DNA of 16,193 bases from Ramicandelaber brevisporus (GCA_025201865.1 MU602803.1:5337-21529), one strand, 5' to 3'; positions 1 through 7,428 are shown, counted from the first letter of the stretch. Numbers and translations are program-made. Notes: generated by a model from the sequence alone, not told the origin.

Positions 1-62
1 TCGGCGAGAATGGAGAGCTATTAAAACAAATGAATGAGAATGATAAGAATATTTACAGTTTA

Positions 63-512
63 TTAGATGTTAAATAGACCAAGTACAAACAATGGGATGG
101 CAGCTGTCATCATCTGGTTCCGACTTGATGCACCATTGTGAACCACCACTGGCAAATTCACTGCTGCAGGTCCAGCACCTCCCATAATCGGATTCCCATT
201 GACTGCATTCATCGCTGGTGGTGTGCCTGCAGGCAATGGGTCCGTCTGTTGCTGACCAGGCGGCGGTGCATTCGGGTCGTCAACCGTCGGAACTTGCCCA
301 ATTGCGCCGTTGAACCTATTGAGGCATGATTTCTTGCATGCATAGACATCGGTATTGGTCTGGACGTAGTAAAGTGGGCTGTTGCTGCATTCCCATGAAC
401 AGTCCTGCATCATGCGGATTGGATCCAGCGAGAAAACGGACTGGTCGGGGACAGATGGCTGCTGACCAAATGCAACTGCGACGAGTGTCAGGATGGCAAA
501 TGCGGATTTCAT
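63..512 (-). CDS. Small secreted, probably GPI-anchored protein with two CX3C motifs
   Basis: No family recognised. The 149-residue protein starts at the ATG at 512; the codon just upstream is TTG. Seen: residues 1-16 form a signal peptide (one Lys, a hydrophobic core, then A-F-G before Gln17). The mature N-terminal part holds the only four cysteines as two CX3C pairs, C38/C42 and C59/C63, 16 residues apart. A Pro/Gly/Asn/Ala-rich linker with no predicted structure covers about residues 74-120. Small residues N-G-A-S-S (126-130) precede a short polar spacer and a hydrophobic end (134-149), the layout of a GPI-attachment signal. No N-glycosylation sequon was found. Inference: the protein enters the ER, forms a small disulfide-linked head on a flexible stalk, and is held on the plasma membrane or cell wall. 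An alternative is a secreted protein with a merely hydrophobic C-terminus. Function unknown; coding status fairly sure. Confidence 0.75.
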   Translation of the reverse strand: MKSAFAILTLVAVAFGQQPSVPDQSVFSLDPIRMMQDCSWECSNSPLYYVQTNTDVYACKKSCLNRFNGAIGQVPTVDDPNAPPPGQQQTDPLPAGTPPAMNAVNGNPIMGGAGPAAVNLPVVVHNGASSRNQMMTAAIPLFVLGLFNI

Positions 513-616
513 CAAAGCTGCGTAGTGTGAAAGGTGTGAGAAAATGTGCGTTCCGTGTGAGTATGTTCAATCGAGTAGAGAGTGCCAGCGAGCGTTCTGA
601 AGCTTTCATTTCAATG

Positions 617-624
617 CTTTAATA
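617..624 (-). promoter_or_regulatory. TATA-like element of the secreted-protein gene
   Basis: The minus strand reads TATTAAAG, one mismatch from TATAAAAG, about 105 bases upstream of the ATG at 512. The spacing is close to that of the exact TATAAAAG upstream of the ATG at 4895 near TRM5. Weak by itself, because AT-rich octamers are common in intergenic DNA. Confidence 0.3.
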
Positions 625-797
625 TTAGCTGCCTCCTTACAGCCACTGACATTGGTCAGAAAAAAACAACAAATTTAAGGAGGTACTCAACTGCGTCCGC
701 CACTTTACTCCACTTGCATATAGCTGCATGCTTATTCAATCTTTGAAAGGAAAGAAAAAGAAAAGGAAAGAGAGAGAAGTGGGTATCATACAATTTT

Positions 798-803
798 TTT
801 ATT
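798..803 (-). terminator. Polyadenylation signal AATAAA of the CRAL-TRIO gene
   Basis: The minus strand has an exact AATAAA about 30 bases past the TAA stop at 833-835, inside an A/T-rich stretch. This is the expected position for the 3' end of the leftward CRAL-TRIO transcript. Confidence 0.5.
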
Positions 804-832
804 TTATACTTTTTACATATTTTTCAGTAAAA

Positions 833-2599
833 TTAAAAGGTGGTAGAGGTAATAAGAGCGATCGAGTCGGAAATGCTCGAGTGCCATACAATAAATGCAC
901 ATAGCCAATATACAATGATCGACAAGTGCCGCTTTAATAGCCGCAGCCACCATGTTCTACCCAATAACCTCAGCCATTTCATCCAGCCATCTCGTACAAG
1001 CACTGCCATTGTCCACGAAACGGTCTTGATTGCTGCGGCGACACCGCGAGATTGGGAAGATAGTACACGAAACGTAGCAATATTTCTACCAGTGGCTTTC
1101 GAAGTGATGGCAGAGAGTGCGGTAGACGACGCTGCACTTGCTATTGTGGCAGCTGTGGTGGTGGTAGCGACGGCTGTTGTCGCAGCTGAGGCTGAAGAAG
1201 AGATTGAGAGACCTGCCAGTAACGAAGAGAGATCTGTGATGCGATCTACCATCGATAGCGCAGATTGGGTATGTTTTGTGGCAGCCATAACTACTGAGTG
1301 TAGCAGCTGAGGATGGCTACGGTTAACTGCAGGAACGACAGCATTTTCGACTGCAACCATTAATTGCTGAGTGATGTGGAGACGATTGGCGAGAGCAATC
1401 ATTCGAGCAACTAGCTGAGCACGGCGAGATGGCTTTGGGACAGTGTTGTCTTTTGGGTTGGCGGCGGATGTGTTTGTAGAAGAGATGCCAGAGACAGGCT
1501 GTGCTGGGAGCTGAGAGAGCTGAGAGAGTGGAGCTAGTGGAGAGAGTTGAGCGCGTCTAAATACTAGTTGAGATGGAGTCAATGGCGGCTCAGGCAGTGA
1601 CTGCGACTGATATTGGAGTTGCTGCATATCCCACGTGGATTGAACCCGTGAGAATGACGAATACGCAGATCGATAGTCATCCATGTCGTCGTCGCTGTCA
1701 CTGTCGTCATCGTCTATGTCGTCATCATTGTTGCTGCATATTTTGTTAATGACACCAGCTGGTGGAGATACTGTCGATTGCGGCGAGGTGTTCATCTCGC
1801 TGTTCAGATAAGCGTTTGCCGGCAGAGTTACTTTTGTCAACATTCTAACCAATTCGGATTCCTTCATAAATGCAATTCGTTTTACAGCCTCTTTGCTCAA
1901 TGTGTTTTTAAAGACGGCCCACATTGCTGAATGAGACCACGAGTGTCCAACAACCATCACTGCTCCAATAATTCCAGGGAAATGGTTTGTTACTACATCT
2001 GCCACCGCACTAAATGTGTCAACACCCATCAAACTACTTGGTGCTCCCGTCAAATCCACAATCAGCCCAGCTTCAGAAGGACACATGAACGGCAGCGCAG
2101 TTGGATTCGACAAAGACACAGAATGACAGGTGCGTAGGATTTGACGAGCATCATCGAGACAAACTGCAAGGCGCGACATCCAATCCATTTCCACTGCTGC
2201 TGCTACTGTTGCTACTTTTGCTGATGGCACACCACAGTTGAACGTAATCACAGGCCGACCGTTGCTATCCAAGTTGATGCTTGTGGCGCTGCGTGGATTG
2301 TATGCTGTCGATTGTGCCAATGCGAGTCGCTTGTCTGACAGAGAGTATTCGAGCCTCCATGCAATCGTCTTTGAGAGCGAGGCAGATGCTTCTTCGACGG
2401 ACCAGTTGCAGCGAGAAAGTATGCGGGCGAGATTACAGCGGTCAGACACAAACTCGCGCAAATCTTCAGTTGCAGCACTGCCAACTGAGGAAGATGACGA
2501 AACGAAATGAGCGAGTTGCGAGTAAACTGCCTCCACAGATTCGTCCGCCTGTTGCCGCTGCCGCTGTCGCTCTTGTTGTTGCTCTATTGTTATCGTCAT
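833..2599 (-). CDS. CRAL-TRIO (Sec14-like) lipid-binding protein with C-terminal hydrophobic tail
   Basis: The 588-residue protein starts at the ATG at 2599. Residues 47-86 match the CRAL-TRIO N-terminal helical region (L-R-E-F-V, then W-S-V-E-E-A, ending W-R-L-E-Y). Residues 113-265 match the CRAL-TRIO lipid pocket: G-R-P-V near 114, I-V-D-L-T-G at 180-185, H-F-P-G-I-I-G at 206-212, then W-A-V-F-K-N-T-L and a K-R-I-A strand. Known for the family: such domains bind and exchange phosphoinositides, other phospholipids or small lipophiles. After the domain come an acidic tract (292-308) followed by Y309-R-S-A, a Ser/Pro/Gln-rich linker, an Ala/Thr/Ser-rich stretch (about 468-500), a Trp/Arg-rich segment (about 539-557) and a hydrophobic segment (about 558-578) ending 10 residues from the C-terminus. 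Inference: tail-anchored or membrane-dipping lipid-transfer protein. A Pdr17/PstB2-like role is possible but not shown; the exact ligand cannot be read from the sequence. Confidence 0.85.
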   Translation of the reverse strand: MTITIEQQQERQRQRQQADESVEAVYSQLAHFVSSSSSVGSAATEDLREFVSDRCNLARILSRCNWSVEEASASLSKTIAWRLEYSLSDKRLALAQSTAYNPRSATSINLDSNGRPVITFNCGVPSAKVATVAAAVEMDWMSRLAVCLDDARQILRTCHSVSLSNPTALPFMCPSEAGLIVDLTGAPSSLMGVDTFSAVADVVTNHFPGIIGAVMVVGHSWSHSAMWAVFKNTLSKEAVKRIAFMKESELVRMLTKVTLPANAYLNSEMNTSPQSTVSPPAGVINKICSNNDDDIDDDDSDSDDDMDDYRSAYSSFSRVQSTWDMQQLQYQSQSLPEPPLTPSQLVFRRAQLSPLAPLSQLSQLPAQPVSGISSTNTSAANPKDNTVPKPSRRAQLVARMIALANRLHITQQLMVAVENAVVPAVNRSHPQLLHSVVMAATKHTQSALSMVDRITDLSSLLAGLSISSSASAATTAVATTTTAATIASAASSTALSAITSKATGRNIATFRVLSSQSRGVAAAIKTVSWTMAVLVRDGWMKWLRLLGRTWWLRLLKRHLSIIVYWLCAFIVWHSSISDSIALITSTTF

Positions 2600-2958
2600 A
2601 GCGCGTGTGTAATGTTACTGTATGTGTATGTGAGTGTGTATGTGAATATGTATGTTTGTCTGTTGGTGGGTGGAGTGGGAAAACGAGAAGAGGCCAGAGC
2701 AGCTATGAAACCACTTGCAGCCAGTGTCTGTTGTTCGCCGTTGTTAGTCGTTCACAGTCGAGCGCCAAGGTTGTTGAAAACGAACACATGCCGTGTCACA
2801 CGTTGAAAAAAAAAAAGAATGAAAGAAAAAAACGTGCAAGCTATTTCCCTTGATCTTTCAGAAGCCAATCACAATACTCTCGCTAACAACCGAAGGAGGA
2901 GATTCAAAACAGCAACAAACAAAAACAAATAATGCTAAAGTTTATCGTTTAAAAGCAT
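2600..2958. other. Intergenic: CRAL-TRIO gene promoter and TRM5 3' flank
   Basis: No convincing gene. The part next to the ATG at 2599 is an imperfect TG/TATG repeat (about 2605-2670), i.e. a CA-rich leader on the coding strand. An A-run with one interruption lies at about 2805-2831. No exact AATAAA was seen on the minus strand after the TRM5 stop at 2959. The + strand ORFs here are low-complexity readings of the TG repeat and were not accepted. Confidence 0.5.
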
Positions 2959-4644
2959 TTACTCATGTTTAGTACGCTTAGTTGGATGCTCCTCACTGTC
3001 TTTATCGCCCTTAAAATGCTCTTCATGGCTCTCTTTTGCATGGGCCGCAGCATCATCTTCCTGATAGATTGATGGGTCATACATTCCATATTCACCAACT
3101 GCCACGCCTTTTGGCAGTCTGAACGATACACACAGCATGTCCTTCTTTGGTGCCACGCTTCTCACATTATGCACGGTAGTTTCAGCATCGTTTTCAATCT
3201 CGCACCCGCCCATTGCCTTTGCAACTCGCTCGCACACATCATGTCTCTTTGCAGCCTGCTCCTTTTCGCCAGTGGGATCACCTCCCTCTTCATCCTCAAA
3301 ATGAGCACCAGCATTCGAGAAACAATGCACATGAATCATTGGCATTTTCACTTTATCCTCAAACTCTTGAACACCGTTAAAGTCGGAATAAACACCCTTG
3401 AATGCATCCAGAAACTCGATTGCAGTGGCTGGCAAGTTCATTACAACATGGTCATAGCCACGCTTTTGTTTCTCGTACAACTGCTTGAATGCTGTTCTAA
3501 CAAACTCCCTTCCATCCATGTTGAACGCTGCGATATATCTTCCCAGTTTGTTTCTCTTTATATTATCGCTCAGAGCTGCAAACGACTCTGGATTCAAATC
3601 ATTTGCATGCACCACGCACTGCTTGCCTTTAGCTGCCGGCAGCGCAAACGGACCAACGCCAGCCATCACGTCGCAGACATATTCGCCCTTTCCAAACATT
3701 TTGACCAGCCGAGCATGTTCAGTATGCAGGCGAGAGTTCCAGTAAACCTTTGCAAAGTCAAAGTGAAAGTGGCATCCATTTTCGTACACATCAGTCTCCA
3801 GGTTATCGGGAGAACCTTCACCAGCAATGACTTCGAGTGGGAATGTGCGGAACTTGGTCTCGATAACGTTCAGTTTGTTGACAACAGTGCGGATTCGAGA
3901 CGCCTTGTCGAGAATTACTTGACCAATCAAGGACTTGTACGGGAGTAGTTCGTCGCGCAGATTGACATGGGCAATGTGGCCAGCTTGTTCGAATGAGGTT
4001 TGAACTACAGCATCCTCGGGAAGGATGGAGCGCAGGATCTCCTCGGCTGTGAAATGGTCGTACCCAATCTGGAGGTCATACCGAGTTAACTCGACAGAGG
4101 ATGGGGCAGAGGCTGGCTGGAGAAGTTCGGCCAACGCTGTTTGGCTTTCCGAGCTTAAATGTTGCATAACAGTCGAGACTGGTGCAATTGTACCTGCTGG
4201 TGCATTTTCAAGTGGACTAAATGCTGCAATGGCTTCGCGTCTGAGCAATACTAGCTTTCTCCCGGCCTGCTGTTTTTGCTGCTGCTGCTGCTGTTGCTCA
4301 ACTGATACATCGGTTGAAGCGCCGTTGCTCGTGGCTGTTGCTGTTGCTGTTGCTGTTGCTGGAGGAGGAGGAGGAGGGTCGACAACGTTTCGGAGACGTG
4401 GAATGTTGAGCAGATCAGGCGACAGTGCTTGCATAAACTTGCCAACTTGACGCACAGGCACAGCGAGAGCAGCCAATGGAACAGTTACACGGAAGGCATC
4501 GCGGTTAAGCGTAACCATTCCGCGCAACACTGGGCAAGTAATCAGTGTCATTGAGCTTGTTCTATGTCTTGTTTTTTTTTCTTCAAAAACTAATGTGGGT
4601 GAGTTTGAGTGTTGAATAGAGAAGTGACGAGGTTTGGGTTCCAT
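2959..4644 (-). CDS. TRM5: tRNA (guanine-37-N1)-methyltransferase, Trm5 family
   Basis: Uses S-adenosylmethionine to make m1G37 next to the anticodon, which prevents +1 frameshifting; fungal Trm5 acts in nucleus/cytoplasm and mitochondria. Numbering from the ATG at 4644 (561 residues): the D1 domain opens at about 38 with P-V-L-R-G-M; a low-complexity insert (six Pro, Ala-Thr repeat, poly-Gln) covers 90-127; L-V-L-L-R at 131; the typical F-A-K-V-Y-W-N-S-R-L segment at about 297-306; the SAM-binding loop D-V-M-A-G-V-G-P-F at 325-333; A-N-D-L-N-P-E-S at 347-354; the M-N-L-P-A-T-A-I-E-F motif at 402-411, holding the NLP catalytic-site signature; then the usual C-terminal strands and an acidic/basic tail. 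The start is uncertain. ATG 4644 adds 32 residues before the conserved M32 (ATG 4551); this could be a mitochondrial presequence (six Lys/Arg, three Glu). Alternatively a 5' exon from 4895 splices in at 4589. Family assignment is firm; only the first about 35 residues are in doubt. Confidence 0.95.
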   Translation of the reverse strand: MEPKPRHFSIQHSNSPTLVFEEKKTRHRTSSMTLITCPVLRGMVTLNRDAFRVTVPLAALAVPVRQVGKFMQALSPDLLNIPRLRNVVDPPPPPPATATATATATSNGASTDVSVEQQQQQQQKQQAGRKLVLLRREAIAAFSPLENAPAGTIAPVSTVMQHLSSESQTALAELLQPASAPSSVELTRYDLQIGYDHFTAEEILRSILPEDAVVQTSFEQAGHIAHVNLRDELLPYKSLIGQVILDKASRIRTVVNKLNVIETKFRTFPLEVIAGEGSPDNLETDVYENGCHFHFDFAKVYWNSRLHTEHARLVKMFGKGEYVCDVMAGVGPFALPAAKGKQCVVHANDLNPESFAALSDNIKRNKLGRYIAAFNMDGREFVRTAFKQLYEKQKRGYDHVVMNLPATAIEFLDAFKGVYSDFNGVQEFEDKVKMPMIHVHCFSNAGAHFEDEEGGDPTGEKEQAAKRHDVCERVAKAMGGCEIENDAETTVHNVRSVAPKKDMLCVSFRLPKGVAVGEYGMYDPSIYQEDDAAAHAKESHEEHFKGDKDSEEHPTKRTKHE

Positions 4645-4681
4645 CAAAGTGTGGATATGATTGTCACCCAGGATTGCTCAC
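4590..4681 (-). other. Candidate 92-nt intron at the TRM5 5' end
   Basis: On the minus strand the donor reads CTAG|GTGAGC (intron starts at 4681) and the acceptor reads CACATTAG| (intron ends at 4590), with a CTCAC branch-like element about a dozen bases before the AG. The donor leaves phase 1 and the acceptor supplies two bases, so the upstream ORF from 4895 joins in frame to TRM5 residues F-E-E-K-K. Length is normal for a fungal intron. The polypyrimidine tract is weak and the intron itself is open in the TRM5 frame, so this is a prediction only. Confidence 0.4.
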
Positions 4682-4895
4682 CTAGCTCCTCTACTATTGC
4701 CACCGTTTTGTATCGTAGTAGTTCTCGCCACTGTAGACGAGATATCCAATCTCGTAAGCACAGCCTTTTACTGGAATGTTCATTCAATGTCCATCTTTCA
4801 ACATGGTATCTCTGCCAAGGAGCATGATCCTCCCCATCACTCATATCCTCATCAATCTCCAAACTGACATGTATCTCTACCAAGTATCGCCTCAT
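4644..4895 (-). other. Upstream ORF or first exon of TRM5
   Basis: An 83-codon ORF begins at an ATG with G at -3 (4895), a better context than either TRM5-frame ATG (T at -3 for both). It ends with a TGA whose final A is the first base of the TRM5-frame ATG at 4644 (TGATG). The protein is not low-complexity: it has four Trp residues, a D-E-D-M-S-D-G-E-D acidic patch and a W-R-E-L-L-R-Y-K segment. No family recognised. If unspliced it would be a uORF with a termination-reinitiation overlap. If the 92-nt intron is removed, its first 71 codons become the N-terminus of a 614-residue Trm5. Confidence 0.4.
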
Positions 4896-5067
4896 GGCAC
4901 TGTATGTACTTTTTTGTTTTGCTTTTTCGCTCGGCAAAGTTGAGCTGGGATGGTGTGTATGGGCTAAAGTCGTTAAAAGGCCATTTGGGCACAATTTCTT
5001 TTATACTGCTGCGACTTTGATCTAGTTCAAACACAGCGCTATTTTATTAAAAAAAAAAAGGAAAGAA
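4645..5067. promoter_or_regulatory. Divergent promoter region between TRM5 and MPP10
   Basis: The two genes are head to head with about 420 bp between start codons. Near MPP10 the + strand has an A-rich leader (5049-5067) just before the ATG. The minus strand has an exact TATAAAAG. A GATGAG core (minus strand, 4848-4853), which is the heart of the PAC element of yeast ribosome-biogenesis promoters, is present once; at six bases it could be chance. Shared control of a tRNA-modifying enzyme and an SSU-processome subunit is plausible but inferred. Confidence 0.6.
4998..5005 (-). promoter_or_regulatory. TATA box for leftward (TRM5) transcription
   Basis: The minus strand has an exact TATAAAAG. 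It lies about 105-110 bases upstream of the ATG at 4895 and about 355 upstream of the ATG at 4644. That favours a transcript whose first well-placed AUG is at 4895 over one starting just before 4644. A tiny M-A-F-stop frame at 4984 lies within about 20 bases of the box and is probably not transcribed. Confidence 0.45.
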
Positions 5068-5161
5068 ATGGCAAAATCGCGACAAAAAGAGCAGCAGCAG
5101 AAGCAGCAACAGAAGCAACAGCCACCGGCAGCGGCGAAGAAGCAGCAGCAGCAGCCTCAGA

Positions 5162-5192
<31 letters not shown>

Positions 5193-6999
5193 GAAGCGTA
5201 AAGGTACAGACCTCATTTCTGAATCCTTCCTCACCAGCACAATCTCTCAGCCAGAACAGTTTGTGGCGCCAGATCCAGCACTTCATCAGTCATTACTTGG
5301 TCTGGCTAAGACACTGTTTGGATCAGCATCTCGGTATGGATCGATGTGTCGCGATGGTTCATCGGTTCTTGGACCATTGCCGTCTCTGAGTGCAGGTGAA
5401 GAGAGTGGATTTGATTTGGATCAGGTTTGGGAACAGCTGCAGCTGAGAAATGAGCCATTGCTGGACCACGGATTTAAGATTGTGGAGGAGCTTGGTGTAC
5501 ATGTCTATGGATTAACAAAGGATGGTGAAGAGAGTCAATCTGATGATGAAGACGATGAGGAAGAGGAAGAAGACGAGATCAGTGGCGATGAAGAAGAAAA
5601 TGAGGCTGAGATGAGCGAGTTGGATGAGGACGATGAGGACGATGAAGATCAAGCTGGTTCAGACATGGATATGAGCGATCCGGAAGCCGATAGTGATGAT
5701 GACATTGGTGCGAGTGATGAAGATGAAGATAATGAAGACAAATCACGTGGCCCACGTTCGGTTGTTGATGACAGATTCTTCTCATTGGCAGAGTTTGAGA
5801 AGTTTGCGGACATGAATGACGATGACTTCCCCCAGGGCGATGGCGAAGAGGATGAAGACGAAGATGAAGACGAAGATGAGGATGGTGAAGAAGGAGATGG
5901 GGATGATGAGGTCCACTATCATGACTTCTTTGCACCTCCGCGTGGTTCATCTGTAGCCAAGAAACAGCGCATTGAAGCCAGCAAGGCACGCAAGAAGCAA
6001 GAGAAGACCGACCGAAGAGGCAATGGCATTAACGATGATGAAGATGAGGATGAAGAAGTCAGCGAGGCTGAATTTGCATTTGGTAGTGATGACGATGATG
6101 GTGATGATGATAACAAGGTTGATTCAAAGAGTTCATCCAAGCCACGGTCTCTGTTTGCCGCTGACAGCGACGATGAAGTTGATGGTGACAAGGCAGCCAT
6201 GTCGACTCACGAGAAACAGCAGCAGCGCCTCAAGGATCGCATCGCTGCTTTGGAAGAAGAGAACGTCGCAGCCAAGGATTGGACATTGATGGGCGAGACA
6301 TCAGCCTCCAGAAGACCAGTCAACAGCTTATTGGAGGAAGACTTGGAGTGGGACAGTGGATCAAAGCCAGTTCCAGTCATTACGCAAGAAACCACAACCA
6401 CTCTGGAGGACATGATCAAGCAGCGTATCATTGACGGCAAGTTCGACGATGTTGTCCGCAAGCGTGACATTGCAGCCAAGCCATTCAGGCCATCTGAGCG
6501 TGTTGAGGTTGATGATTCCAAGCCACAGCAGAGTTTGGCTGAAGTGTACGAACAAGACTACATGAAGAAGAATGCAGCACCAGGTACATGGGTCGATGCC
6601 AAGGATGCAGCAGTCCAACAGCAGCACTTGGAGGTTCGCAAGCTGGTTCGAGAGCTATTTGCCAAATTGGATGCATTGTCTGACTTCCACTATGTGCCAA
6701 ATGCACCCGATGCAAGCATTACAATTGTATCAGACACGGCTGCCATTGAGATGGAGGAAGTCATTCCATTACATGTCAGCGAGGCCACTGGATTGGCGCC
6801 AGAGGAGGTTTACGACAAGAAGCGAGGCGATGTCAAGGCCGATACAGAGCTTGACAAGGACGAACGTAAAAGACTGCGGAACAGAAAGAAGAGACTCGCA
6901 AAGCAACGCTCGGCATCAAAGCCTGATAAACAAGAACAAACTTCTTCTTCTTCCGCCACTGCTATGGCTGCACAAGATGGTAACATCCGCACTAAATAA
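5068..6999 (+). CDS. MPP10: U3 small nucleolar ribonucleoprotein component Mpp10
   Basis: Scaffold of the Imp3-Imp4-Mpp10 subcomplex of the SSU processome; needed in the nucleolus for pre-18S rRNA cleavages. The 643-residue protein starts at an ATG with A at -3 and G at +4. Residues 7-45 are a Gln/Lys-rich tail from CAG-type repeats. Residues 62-150 are the N-terminal Mpp10 block. Residues 158-225, 250-282 and 323-349 are Asp/Glu-rich, separated by short conserved segments: V-D-D-R-F-F-S-L-A-E-F-E (233-244) and Y-H-D-F-F-A-P-P (284-291). The C-terminal half is the best-conserved part: L-E-W-D-S-G-S-K-P-V-P-V-I-T (426-439), I-K-Q-R-I-I-D (450-456), D-D-V-V-R-K (460-465), S-L-A-E-V-Y-E-Q-D-Y (489-498), E-V-R-K-L-V-R-E-L-F (522-531), E-E-V-I-P-L-H-V-S-E (563-572), and a basic K-R-L-R-N-R-K-K-R-L (601-610). 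All blocks are in the expected order, so it appears intact. The extra feature is the long N-terminal poly-Gln. Confidence 0.95.
5092..5193 (+). repeat. CAG/AAG-type triplet tract coding Gln/Lys in MPP10
   Basis: Imperfect CAG/CAA with interspersed AAG codons makes the Gln-rich N-terminal tail of Mpp10. The opposite strand gives a spurious poly-Leu ORF. Likely length-variable between isolates. Confidence 0.8.
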
Positions 7000-7000
7000 A
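6995..7000 (+). terminator. AATAAA overlapping the MPP10 stop codon
   Basis: The hexamer AATAAA contains the TAA stop of MPP10 (6997-6999). A T-rich stretch follows at about 7018-7043. The next ATG is 115 bases past the stop, so a polyadenylation signal placed on the stop codon fits the tight spacing. Confidence 0.45.
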
Positions 7001-7050
7001 CATCAATCACTTCAATCTCCTCTTTTGTTTGTTTGATTTCTGTATTGACG

Positions 7051-7069
7051 TCTTTCTCATTTTTTTTAG
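7051..7069 (+). other. 3' splice-acceptor-like sequence ahead of the 7115 ORF
   Basis: A pyrimidine run ending in TTTTTTTAG lies directly before an open stretch in the frame of the following gene; the TAG is also the last in-frame stop (7067-7069). The frame from 7070 to the ATG at 7115 reads like protein (I-E-T-H-K-K-E-I-L-I-E-P). It could be a real acceptor with an upstream exon, or simply a T-rich leader. No good in-frame donor was found within the 70 bases after MPP10. Confidence 0.25.
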
Positions 7070-7114
7070 TCATCGACGATAGAGACTCACAAGAAAGAGA
7101 TCTTGATTGAACCC

Positions 7115-7382
7115 ATGCAGTTTGGAATAGCGCTCGAGACTAGTAGCTGGGCAATCCGTGAGCAGCTTCCGATAGAGGACGACCAGCTGACTATCCAGAG
7201 TGACGCTCGCGCACATCAGCAGCGGCAGAAGCAGAGAAGACGCGCAGCAGCTCGTACTACCGATAGTGCGGCCTTGTCCAGTGCCTACAAACCGGCCAAC
7301 GACGCACAAGAACAACGGCGCCAAGCATCTGCCGCCTCTCCAGGAGCTGTAGCCCGCCGTGACTCTGCCTATGTAGCTCATG

Positions 7383-7428
<46 letters not shown>

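Larger units (their letters stand above)
513..832. other. Intergenic: promoter of the secreted-protein gene and 3' flank of the CRAL-TRIO gene
   Basis: No ORF with coding character here. Read leftward, it holds the 3' flank of the CRAL-TRIO gene (AT-rich, about 781-832), a purine-only run on the + strand (745-779), and then the 5' flank of the secreted-protein gene. The last 100 bases before the ATG at 512 are C/A/T-rich on the coding strand, a usual look for a fungal 5' leader. Confidence 0.5.

Noticed and set aside
63-512. Small Tim (mitochondrial intermembrane space) chaperone, from the twin CX3C
   Set aside because: A clear N-terminal signal peptide, a Pro/Gly stalk and a GPI-like tail do not fit the short soluble Tim proteins.
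2605-2670. TG-rich stretch as a telomere-like or recombination element
   Set aside because: Imperfect TG/TATG units inside a normal promoter interval; no long regular repeat or terminal position.
3169-3948. 259-codon + strand ORF antisense to TRM5
   Set aside because: It lies wholly inside the strongly conserved Trm5 coding region on the other strand, has no recognisable domain and has shadow-type composition.
3987-3997. tRNA B-box-like GTTCGAATGAG
   Set aside because: It lacks the consensus final C, has no A-box or cloverleaf around it, and lies in conserved TRM5 coding sequence.
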